Positions 42,662 to 52,486 of a stretch of DNA of 64,000 nt are shown here, piece by piece (the first letter of the stretch is position 1; each line of letters begins with the position of its first letter). The notes below the pieces were generated by a model. It was not told the origin of the DNA, made no database searches, and saw only the letters and a list, made by a program, of their open reading frames with translations. The position numbers and the translations under genes are program-made. This stretch comes from Closterium sp. Naga37s-1 (taxonomy: Eukaryota; Streptophyta; Zygnematophyceae; Desmidiales; Closteriaceae): assembly GCA_947471745.1 (NCBI GenBank), contig CANJKZ010000114.1:734501-798500 (forward strand). The letters are read 5' to 3'.

Positions 42662-45600
42662 TTACGATACCTCAATTACAGGCACTCCTACTGTGCGTCT
42701 TCTCCCTGTTGTTATTTTCGCCCTAACCTCCCCAACCTCCCTTGCCACCCCAACCACCCTCTCCTCATCCACATTCGGGCACCGTGCCAGGTGGCACCTT
42801 GCGATTTTCTCACAGCCATGTAACGCATGTGTGACGCCCTGTGTAGTAACCCCGTTACAGGCGCGGAGGGTGAGGGTGGAGAGCAGCGTGCAGTGCGAGG
42901 CGATGGTGTGAAGGAGGAGGTCGGAGAGGTGGCTGGCACGGAAGCCAGAGAAGCACATGTGCTGCAGGCTGTGGCACGACTTCACCAGCGGGATGAGCCC
43001 CGCCTCTGAGATCTCCCTGTGGGCAGAAAGCAGGGAGGGATGGGCATGTGAGATAATGGGGTGAGGAAATGGAAGTACAAGGTTCGGGGTGACTTTTGAG
43101 TCAACCCAAAAGTCACCTTGTGAGACAATAGGGTGAGGAAATGGAAGTACAAGGTTCGGGGTAAAAGGAAATCAAATGATAAGGGGAAGGTGACAGCAAA
43201 GGGCGGGCGGGGAGGGGAGAGGGATGAGCGGGGCAGGATAAAGAAGGGAGCATTGGGAAATACAGAAACCAGCCGGATCAAATTGAACCATCACCACTGC
43301 ACACCACCCATCACCACACTACACCGAGCACCACCGCAACGCACCTGCAGTACTCCACAGCGAGTGTGGAGAGGCGGGGGCAGGTGGCAGCAGCGAGCAG
43401 CAGGAAGGAATCGGAGAGCCCATCCAACCCCTCCAGCTGCAGACTCTCCACCCCACTCCACCCCAGAGTCAATCCGTCTCGAGCCAATCCGTCTCGAGCC
43501 AATCCATCTCGAGCCAATCCATCTTGACCCAGCTCTGCCTCTGTCGTCCCCTCAAAGGAGGTAGACCACCGTCGAGAATCCAGCACGTCTCTCGCGAGCT
43601 GGTGGCCAGTGAAGCCGGGGCTCCACTTGAGCTGCAGCGATCGCAACCCCACTCCATGCACCACCACTGCCCTCAGACTCTCATCCGTCACCCTTGTCAT
43701 TCCACCGTTGACATCCCCCCCTCCTCCTCCCATCCCTCCTCCCATCCCTCCTCCCTCTCCTCCTCCTCCTCCCCCTCCTGGGCCTCCACTCCCTCCCTCG
43801 CACCCACTCAGAGTCAGGCTATTAATTGCCGGGCAGCTTTTCAGGAGAGCTACAATGCAGTTGTCACTCACACCCTCACAGTCAACTATTTCCACACTCT
43901 CCAGCCAGGCAGCTGTCCGGGCAGCGGTAAAAAAAAATCGGTCGAGCGGGTCCGGGCAGGCCATGATGGTCAGCCTGCGCAGGGCGGGCAGCTGCCCGGC
44001 AAACATTTCCAGCCAATGAGCATCGAGCGTGCAGTTGACGATTTTCAAGGAGGAGAGGTTGGGGAAGGAGGCAGCGAGATTGCCTCCCCGCCCCTCTGCT
44101 GCTGCCCCCGTTCCTCCCTCTGCTCCTGCTTGCACCACTGCTGCCTCTGCCTCTCCACTCTCCCTCACTGCCCCATCCCACCCGTCCGCCCCATTTGCCC
44201 CCGCCGCCCCATCCCACCTTTCCGCCTCATTCGCCCCCATCGCCTCATCCGCTCTCCCTTCCACTTCGCCTGCCCCTTCCCCCACCCCTTCCCCCGCCCC
44301 TCCCGCGCCCGCGCGCCCTCCGCCAGGCGCACTGCGCGCTTTCTTCGCCACGACGGACAGAGTCAGATCTTCCAAAACAATCTCCTCCAATCCGGGGCAC
44401 TTCTCCGCCAGCTCAGCAAACCCGCCGCCACTCACGTTCGGACAGCTGCCGATCGACAGCTCCTTCAGCCCGCCGCACCGCGCCACGTACCCCAAAAATC
44501 GGTCCGTTAAGTACGTGCACTTATAAACCGTCACTTTGCTAAGCATCGGATGACCCTCCACGCATCGCCAAAACTCGTCCGACGACGGCAACGGATCGTG
44601 CATCTCGATGTGCCGAATGTTGCGCCCCCACGTGGCGACCACGTGCCTCATGTAATCCAGAAGCCCCTGCTGTACCTCGAAATTCCCGCAGTTACAAATA
44701 TGGAGGGATTCTACCTGAGTTCCCGCCACCTGTTGGATCTGCAGGGGAGTGTTGAGAGAGAGAATTCGCACTATCGCTGTAAGGTCTAGAATTTGCTGGC
44801 CGCTGATAGGAGACGCAACCGCGGCGGCGGCGGCGGAGGCGGCGGAGGAAGGGGGAGTTGAGGCGGCGGCGTGAGATGAGACGTTCCGCGTTTCGCCTCC
44901 CCCAGCCTCTGTTCCGCTTCCCCCGACCTGCGCCCCGCCTCCCCCAATCCCCGTTCCGCCTCCCCAACCCTCTGCACTCACTCCCCCGCCTCTCCCCCAG
45001 CCCGTGCGCTTGTGGTGGCGGTCGTCCGCGGCGCGCTCCTCCCGCGGCGCCCCCGGCAGCACTGTGGGACCGAAGAGGCGGATGCGCAGCGTGCGGATGA
45101 GGGGGAAGCGGCGCAACACGAAGCGGAGCTCCGTTGAGCCGACCTGCGGAAATTTTGGGGGTAGGGGAGCGGATGGGGGGACACGGGGAGGGACGGGGTG
45201 GGAGGGAGGGTGGGAAAAAGGGGGGGGGGGGGGGGGAGAGGAGTGGATGGGGTAAGAGGGGAGGCGAGGAGAAAATAAAGAAAGGATGTCTTTTGAGTCG
45301 ACTCAAAAGTCACCTCATAAGAAAGGATGCGGGTGAGTTTCGGAATCGGCAGGAAGTAACGCTCCTGCCGAGTTTCGGAACGGGATCCGAGTTTTCGGGT
45401 ATGACATCATGCAGCAAAGGTCGACTTCGAAAAGTCGATTTACCTCGCTCTGCATGCAATGCTGAAGCATTTGCCTGCTTTCGCACAAAATGCAGCAGAG
45501 GCATTTGCCTCGCTCATATAAAGCAGGCCTAAATTGAATTTCCATGGTTCTGCACGTAATGCCGAGGCAGCGGAAGTGTTGGGTTCCCAAAGCGAATAAT

Positions 45601-45872
45601 ACCTCGCTCTGCATGTAATGCGGCAGCAGTCGCTCGTAGCGAAACCACAGGCGACACACGAGCGACACGGAGCACCGGTCTGCGACGGAGAGATGCGAAA
45701 AGATCTTCGCGATCACGTCGCGCGGCAGCTTATGGACGGCCGCCGGTTCGTACGGCGGCCATGGCGGTGGGTGGCTCGGCGGCGGAGGCTCGCTCAGGGG
45801 TTGGCTCGGCGGATTCGCCGGCAGATATTGGTCTTGCTGCGACGATTGCGACGGCGCCTGGATCGGATCCAT
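42662..45872 (-). CDS. F-box/LRR protein, copy 2 (complete)
   Basis: Three exons (minus): 45872-45603, 45143-43345 and 43016-42662; total 2424 nt, 807 aa, phases consistent. Starts MDPIQAPSQSSQQDQYLPAN, Pro-rich, then the F-box KLPRDVIAKIFSHLSVADRC, VSLVCRLWFRYERLLPHYMQ (about residues 48-88). Exon 2 holds LRRs separated by Gly-rich loops and an Ala/Glu-rich acidic insertion; exon 3 holds further LRRs and ends VGVPVIEVS. Probable SCF ubiquitin-ligase substrate receptor; target unknown. Intron 1 has donor-side copies of exon 1's end (LPHYMQSE) near 45545-45565 and 45450-45475. Close paralogue of 31824-34733 in the same orientation, with both introns conserved in position. Confidence 0.88.
43047..43160. 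repeat. Palindrome between 42-bp direct repeats in F-box copy 2
   Basis: GTGACTTTTGAGTCAACCCA then AAAGTCAC (43089-43116) lies between direct repeats 43047-43088 and 43119-43160. Orthologous position to 32209-32322. Confidence 0.92.
45273..45331. repeat. Perfect palindrome CTTTTGAGTCGACTCAAAAG between short direct repeats
   Basis: 20-bp perfect palindrome at 45290-45309 in intron 1 of F-box copy 2, with AAGAAAGGATG on both sides. A related inverted repeat, TCGACTTCGAAAAGTCGA, lies 110 bp away at 45421-45438. Confidence 0.9.
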
Positions 45873-46764
45873 GAATGAACCCTAATACGAAGCGACTGGA
45901 CGGTGGGCTATGAAGTGAGATGCTGCCGAAAGCTCACAAGCGGAACCTGTATTCGGTCGAAGCTGGGAAAATGAAGGTTCTGGAAATGAAGGTGAGTGAC
46001 GCTCTATACTAAGAGTGACGCTCCACACTCGAATATGTTCAACCTCGGTTGAGAGCGGGCTTTTGAAGTCACCCTTTTTTACCATTGCGCACCAGAATGA
46101 ACCGTTCACAGTCAATTCTAAACGGCGTAGAATTATCCGCTCTGGTGCGAGCGGGGGAGAGTGAGGGAGAGCAGGTGTGGGGGGGAGGGTGGGAAAGGGG
46201 CGGGATAGAAGGGGGACGGGGAGGGGAGGGGTGGGAAGAAAGGGGACGTGGAGGGGGAAGAGGAGGAAGTGGAATGGAACGGTAAGAGGACTACTGTACA
46301 GATCAGTACTGTACAGTGTGAGCATGGACAACCACCTGCTGGGAGAACTGTTACTGTAGCTATCGCCCGAATGCGGCGCCACCAGCCATCCATCCGCCGC
46401 CCAACCAACCAGGGCTAATTGTTTCAGGGTAATCTTTCCGGCCTACTTTTTAAATACGAGGGTAATGTTTCCGGCCTACTCTTCAAATCAGGAAGGATTC
46501 TGACACCCAACTTTCAAATAACGGGGTGCGACGACTATGACTCGGCCTATTTCAGGTTCGTGTTTGTTTAACATAAATTTAACTCGGCCTAATATAGTGT
46601 TGAAACGATTCTTGCAGGACTATCCTACTTTTTTAGCACGCTACTCGGCCGAGCTGAGTGGCGCTTTCTTTCACTCTAAACTAAAATGAAAGAGTGTCTT
46701 CAAACGTAAAACTGGCCCTGCTGCACCCAAATCTGTATTCAAGGGTAGAACGTCGCTCTTCTTA
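45873..46764. promoter_or_regulatory. Upstream region of F-box copy 2
   Basis: About 890 bp with no gene. It includes a G-rich purine tract (46150-46275) and a repeated phrase TTTCCGGCCTACT (46436-46448 and 46468-46480). Confidence 0.5.
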
Positions 46765-47332
46765 GGGCGTGTCTGAAGTGCAAACGTCGAGTTTCGTCAA
46801 ATTTCGTCGACGAAACTCATCCGTGGGACCCACGCGTGTTGGTGTCTGAAGTGCAGCCTGACATCCCTCGACGAAACTCGACGTTCGTGCACATGTCGAG
46901 GGATGTCGAACAGTGATACCGGGCAGCTGTTTGAGTCACTGTAGTCAGTGAGTGTTTCAAAAACAATTCTTCGACACGCCATGTCTGCATAGCTGTGGCA
47001 AACACACGTGAATAAGAACTAAGACGAGAGCGACACGTGCTAGAGAAATTTCGCTGGCAATGTGACAGTAGAATATCCGGTGTTACCAGCAACAATCTAT
47101 GCTAAGCGAAATTCGCGAGATTGCAAACAATTGAGTTACATGAATGATTCTGTTAATTCCACGTCGAATTTTCATGGGCAACTTATAACAGTGTTCCTAT
47201 GGCACGTGTGGGTTATTTTGTCGTGTGGGTGTCTGAAGTGAACACAGCTGAAAACGGATGTCGAGTTTCGTCAAGGAACGTCGACGAAAGTTTCGTCGGC
47301 AAACGTCGAAATTCACTTCAGACACGCCCTTA
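46762..47332. mobile_element. PIF/Harbinger-like MITE (Tourist type)
   Basis: 565-bp element 46765-47329 with terminal inverted repeats GGGCGTGTCTGAAGTG / CACTTCAGACACGCCC and a 3-bp target duplication TTA (46762-46764, 47330-47332). TIRs starting GGG and a TTA/TAA duplication fit PIF/Harbinger. A sub-terminal region rich in GTCGA/TCGAC words (CGTCGAGTTTCGTC and its complement) could bind a transposase. No transposase ORF. Confidence 0.88.
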
Positions 47333-47702
47333 GCGACCGGGATGAGCAGCGAGTACACAACGGGCACCAGCAGCAGCAGCAGCAGTAGCTTGGCCACGTG
47401 TTATGGGCTGCACTTACCCGCATGTTTGGGCGCCAATACTGTCACTGTCAGTGTTGTGCCTTGCCGTAGCGCCAACTCCCAGTTCTTAGGACGTGGCCCA
47501 CGCCCGATCTATATCCTCTTATCAAAAGAGTCCATAACTTCCAGGAAACCAGGAATCCCGATCAATGGCAATCGGGAGCAATCCCCATCCACGGATCTAC
47601 CTAACTCGATGGGTTGTCTCAATCTATTGCGATCGCGATCGGGGTCTATTGCAGTCGATATCGATCCATCGATCAGCATTGATTGGATGCACCAACAATA
47701 AG
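47333..47702. other. Spacer between two TIR elements
   Basis: 370 bp, no gene. It includes (CAG)n at 47368-47388 and a stretch rich in ATCGATC/GATCG words (47620-47680). Confidence 0.5.
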
Positions 47703-48052
47703 TACACCTAACCACCGCTATTTTCACGTCCTCGATTTGGACGTCCGTGGGTAAATACCCTGATTATTTCTGAGTCCGATGGCTGTACATAATGAAATAT
47801 GTTTTTAAGCTGGTATTGTTTCGAACACCTTTCGAGCCCGAGGTCGCAATCGCTACTGGAAAATTTACCCGCGCGAGTGCGTCCGTCAGTATGTTCCACT
47901 TTGGATTTTTTTTTTTTTTTTTTTAGGCAATCGATCAAGAGAGCATCGTTCACATCTTTTGGCTCTAGGGGTCTCAAAGATACAGCTGAAAATGGTCTAG
48001 GGTGGGTCTGAAAAAACTTTTGGCTACGTGAAAATAGCGGTGGTTAGGTGTA
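47703..48052. mobile_element. Tc1/mariner-like MITE (Stowaway type)
   Basis: 346-bp element 47705-48050 with long inverted ends CACCTAACCACCGCTATTTT / AAAATAGCGGTGGTTAGGTG and TA on both sides (47703-47704, 48051-48052). Internal T19 tract at 47906-47924. No coding capacity. The TA duplication could be chance because it is only 2 bp, but the exact TIR ends support it. Confidence 0.8.
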
Positions 48053-48146
48053 ACGTGCTCGCGCAAAACCCGTCCTTGCCTCGCAAAATTCGTTCCCGCC
48101 TTAGCGAACAAGTAAATGACGTATTCGCATTGTCTCGTTTTTTCTT

Positions 48147-48168
48147 CCCCCCCCCCCCCCCCCCCCCC
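48147..48168. repeat. (C)22 homopolymer
   Basis: Uninterrupted run of 22 C in the spacer between the TA-flanked MITE and the outer Copia 3' LTR. Its true length may be unreliable. Confidence 0.9.
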
Positions 48169-48360
48169 GTTATTTCTTCGCACGAATGCACGAGGTTCTT
48201 GCGCGGCACTTACCATGCGGGTGACGAGAAAGGTCATATAAAAATCCTTTCCGACGGGCGGCGCGAGAAACGTAATCTGACATGACCCGATTCGATCCGA
48301 CCCGACCTGATCGGAGCTGATCATATGTGCTCTAGGCCACGTCCTTACATATAACAACGT

Positions 48361-48817
48361 TGTTCGTATAACCAATGAATCGAAAAAATATAATAAATCC
48401 AACTATGTTCAGAAGAAGACTATGAAGTCTTGAAATGACCTTGTTATAATAAGTTGAAAGTAAACAAGATAATAAAGATAGAGATACAAGGAGTTTAAAT
48501 AGCAATCCTAGTTAGCCATGTACTATAAGGAGTACATTCCCTTATTAACTGTATTTCATTGCTACAGTAACCGCGACTATTGCTATACTCGACAGTTACC
48601 AGGTTGCATCGCGTAACCTCCGAGTACGGTTACTGGGTGGTCAACAGTCGCGACCATTGACTTCCAGTGACTGTTGACCTTCGCGTGGCTGTCTGACTTC
48701 CGCTTTCTCTATATGAGCTATCGCGGTACTGGTACAGCGTCGCTGCTTCGTTATGAAACGGCGTGTTAAGGGAGAACCTTCGGGAATGCTAGCAATAACC
48801 TATCGGTTATTCCAACA
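48361..48817 (-). repeat. Outer Copia 3' LTR
   Basis: 457 bp, TGTTGGAATAACC...; clearly homologous along its length to 60614-61067 with scattered differences, so older than the TRIM insertions. Confidence 0.88.
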
Positions 48818-48824
48818 CTTTCCT

Positions 48825-49193
48825 TCATTTCTGAAGGTGAGCCACGTGGGATTTCTTTGAGATCCTGCGGAGGTTGGCGCAGTGCTGGAACTTCTGACGT
48901 GGCAGATTCTTTGTCAGGAAATCCGCTGCCATGTCACCAGTTGGGCAATACATGAGTTTGACTTTGCCCTTGTCAATCTCGTCCTTGACGAAGAAGTAAC
49001 GGAGTGCGATGTGCTTCGTGCGGTTTACGAAGCCAGGCTTGATCGATATTTTTATCGCGCTCTGGTTGTCGCAGAGTAACGTTAAGTGCCCGTTCATCGT
49101 CACTTTCGCTTCCTGCAGGAGCTCGATCAGGTACAGTCCTTCGCGAAGAGCTGCGATGGCGGCGATGAATTCGGCTTCGGCTGACGAAAGAGC
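48825..49193 (-). pseudogene. Outer Copia RNase H, C-terminal part
   Basis: Reads SSAEAEFIAAIAALREGLYL, LLCDNQSAIKISIKPGFVNR, TKHIALRYFFVKDEIDKGKV and ADFLTKNLPRQKFQ; stop at 48825. The N-terminal part continues at 55795 on the other side of the inner element. Confidence 0.9.
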
Positions 49194-49324
49194 TGTCAGT
49201 AGAATGAACGAGAATGGTTGAACTAGCAGCATGCAGGAGTACAAGTATCAAACCCTAATTGGGTTGTACCCCATATGAGCTACCCCACTATAGCCTACAC
49301 AATATGCAGCTTATAAGTTTGACA
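49194..49324 (-). repeat. Inner Copia 3' LTR
   Basis: 131 bp; paired with 55664-55794. Confidence 0.95.
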
Positions 49325-49553
49325 CACCCCCATAGGCAAAGTGGGGGAGAACAAGAGGTCACAAGACCAGTCAAGACAAGCAAAGCAAGCTCAGGGTGGA
49401 TCACAAAGTCACCACATACTTTGAACACAAGCAAGTGGCCACAAGGCCAGTTCACATGCAGAGTTATATAATGCAGAACAAGCAGTACAGTGATCAAAAC
49501 CTAGCAAGTGTAAGCATGCAGGTATAAGTATATAGATCACATTACAAGCAAAG

Positions 49554-51368
49554 TCAAGAAGTGAGCAAGTGAGGCCAAGTAGGCACAAGGCCTAGAACAG
49601 TACAGAAACGCTGATGATCATAAGGCTGAAGTGCCTTGGTGAAGATATCAGCACTGTTGGCCCGAGAGGCGACGTAAACAAGACGAAGCTGACCACGCTG
49701 CTGCAACTCACGAGCAAGGAAGTAGCGCAGAGCGATGTGCTTCGTCCTGTGCTCCAGTCTGTGCTCCTGACATAAGGCAATCATGGCCTTGTTGTCGACG
49801 TACAGAACTGGAGGAGAACGAGGCGGCTCTCCCAAGTCGGTCAGCAGGTAGGTGAGCCAGCGTAACTCTTGTGCAGCCATGGCCCCAGTGTAGATCTCAG
49901 CCTCACAACCGGAACTGAGAACAGAAGACGAGCGGGTAGACCGCCAAGAAACAGAGCCGGAGCAAAGGCTGAAAGTGTAACCCTGTGACGACCGCTGCGT
50001 AGCCAAGTCGTCAACCCAAGAGGCATCTGCGTGTCCAGTGAGGACAACTGGACCCCGTCCTCCAAGCACGAGCCCCATGCCCGACGTACTGCACAAGTAG
50101 CGCATCACCCTCTTAGCGGCCTTCCAGTGCTCTGGTAGGTGTCTCCCGGGCGCAACGTAGCGTGCTAGGATGCTAAGAGGGTGAGCAAGGTCAAGTCGAG
50201 TGCAGGTCATCAGGTACATGAGGCAGCCCACAAGCTCTGGATACGGGCCACTCGGCTCTACGGACTCGTCCGAAGGTGGAGCTGAGAGCGAGTGACCGGT
50301 AGGCAGAGGAGTGGACTGTGGCGAGGAGTACTGGAAGTCGAAGTGCTGAAGGACCTGCTGCACAATGTGTGACTGAGTCAAGGTAATGGTGTGTTGTGCT
50401 CTGTCCAGGGTGATCTGCAAGCCAAGATAGCTGCGCAGCTCACCCAGGTTTGTGCACGTGTGTCTCTTCTGCAGCTCCGACTTCACTAGGGCCAGTCCCT
50501 CAGTGTCAGCAGTGGCAAAGACCAAGTCGTCGACATATACGAGGATGTAGAAAGGCGGCAGTGAAGTGTCAGTGCATAGAAACAGCGACGGGTCAGCAGT
50601 GGAAGGAGCAAACCCAAGAGCCGCAAGAGTAGTCCTCAGTGTGTCGTGCCACTCGCGAGGCGCCTGGCGGAGACCGTAGACTGGCCGCCAGAGGCTCCAC
50701 TGGGTACCTGCAGGAAACGACCCAGTGAAGCCAGGTGGGCGGCGCAGCCAGATCTCCTCGTGCAGGCTGCCCTGTAGGAAAGCAGTGCTGAAGTCAAGAG
50801 AGTGAATCTCGTAGTCACGCTGCGCGGCAACGTGCAGCAGCACCCGAAGAGTGGTCATCTACGGGGTAGGGGAGAAGGTCTGGAAGAAGTCAACTCCCTG
50901 TCGCTGAGTGAAGCCTCGTGCAACGTAACGCGCCTTGAAGACAGGCGGAGAACCCGGCGGCCGCTTCACCCTGAAAATCCACATGCCACTGACGATGTTC
51001 GCCCCAGGTGGGGGAACCTCGTCGACGTAAGTGCATGTGGACTTCCAGGATGCCATCTCTGCGTCCATGGCTGACTGCCACTGAGAGGAGTAGGGACCCT
51101 CTATCGCCTCTGCGTAAGAGCGCGGGGTCGGGATGTCTGGTGCATCTGGGTCTCCCTCAGGTGCAATCAGCCTGGACACGAGATGAGGTACAGCAGCTAC
51201 AAAACACTCAAAGTCCTCCTGCCTGTCCTCAAGGACGTCCGTGCCAAGAGCACACTCACCCCCGACGGACGGAGGACAGACAGACTCAGACTCAGCAACA
51301 AGACTAGCGGCGTAGTCAAGGAGACAGGCGGCAGCAAAGTCAACAAGCTCAGCAACAAGGGCAGACAC
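49554..51368 (-). pseudogene. Inner Copia reverse transcriptase and RNase H
   Basis: From 51368: LVAELVDFAAACLLDYAASL, WQSAMDAEMASWKSTCTYVD, ARGFTQRQGVDFFQTFSPTP, then an in-frame TAG at 50859 in place of a Lys codon, then LDFSTAFLQGSLHEEIWLRR, YVDDLVFATADTEGL and RNase H (GHADASWVDD, SGCEAEIYTGAMAAQELRWL, YVDNKAMIALC, RTKHIALRYFLARELQQRGQ, ANSADIFTKAL). Only one nonsense codon separates it from an open frame, so inactivation is recent. Confidence 0.9.
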
Positions 51369-51455
51369 AGCAGTGGACTCATACGAAGGGTCAGTGACAA
51401 CAGTGGCCAGAAGACGTGTGACAGCGGAAGAACAAGAACCTGCTGAAGCTGTGGA

Positions 51456-52320
51456 ATGAAGTTCGGTCGCGGTCGCACAGCGCCTCCAGAACCAGCACCG
51501 ACAGCACTAGCACCCCCAGAGCCAGCACCTCCAGCACCAGCAGCTCCAGCTCCAGCTCCTGCAGCACCTCCAGCTCCAGCGGCTCCAGCACCTCCAGCAG
51601 CTCCAGCTCCAGCGGCTCCAACTCCAACGCCTGTAGCACCACCAGCTCCAGCAGCTCCAGTACCTCCACGACGAGCACCTCCGGGACCAGCGGCTCCAGC
51701 ACCTCCAGCAGCTCCAGCTCCAGCTCCTGCAGCACCTCCAGCTCTAGCAGCTCCAGTACCTCCAGTACGAGCACCTCCGGGACCAGCGGCTCCAGCACCT
51801 CCAGCAGCTCCAGCTCCAGCGGCTCCAACTCCAACGCCTGTAGCACCTCCAGCTCCAGCAGCTCCAGTACCTCCAGTACGAGCACCTCCGGGACCAGCAG
51901 CTCCAGTGCCTCCAGCTCCAGGGCCTCCAGCGGCAGGCCCCCCAGCTCCAGCAGTGCCACTCCGGAGGTTCCGGCACCGAGCAAACCACTCGCGCAGCTG
52001 CGGTGGAGAGAGAGGCTCCCGCCGTGACGAGACAACCGTAGGACCTCTAGCAGACAAAGTACCTCCAGGCTCAGCACGCTCAGGCTCAGCACCCCCAGGC
52101 TCAGCACCCCCAGGCTAAGCAGCCCCAGGCTCCGCACGCTCAGGCTCAGCACCCCCAGGCTCCGCACCCTCAGACTCAGCAACACCAGGCTCAACACCCC
52201 CAGGCTCCGCACGCTCAGGCTCAGCACCCCCAAACGCAACACCCCTAGCAGCACCAGAGTCGACTGCTACCTCGACAGGCTCGACAGGGTCTACCTGGGA
52301 CGCACCTGAGGGAGCAGGAC
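51456..52320 (-). repeat. Inner Copia hypervariable Gly/Ala-Leu-Val repeat region
   Basis: GGAGCTGGAGGTGCTGG-type units (about 9-15 bp, reiterated as a roughly 190-bp block) and an upstream CTCAGCACCCCCAGG-type array (52060-52240). It lies between integrase and RT, where the same family has Gly/Val repeats in Copia 1 (36983-37880). Confidence 0.8.
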
Positions 52321-52486
52321 CCTAAGGGGGGAGGGGGTCTACCGGAGGAGGACCTGGTGCGAGGAAGAGCGGCGGGGGGGTGAGAGGGGCATTGCGGTAG
52401 GGGAAGAGACGGTAAAAGGGAACCGACTCGTCAAACGTGACGTCCTGAGAGGGCAGGACACGGCGCGAGGTGGGGTGGTAAAACTG

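Noticed and set aside
46065..46078. GCTTTTGAAGTCACC as another palindrome module
   Set aside because: Only one arm is present and there are no direct-repeat flanks; too weak to count.
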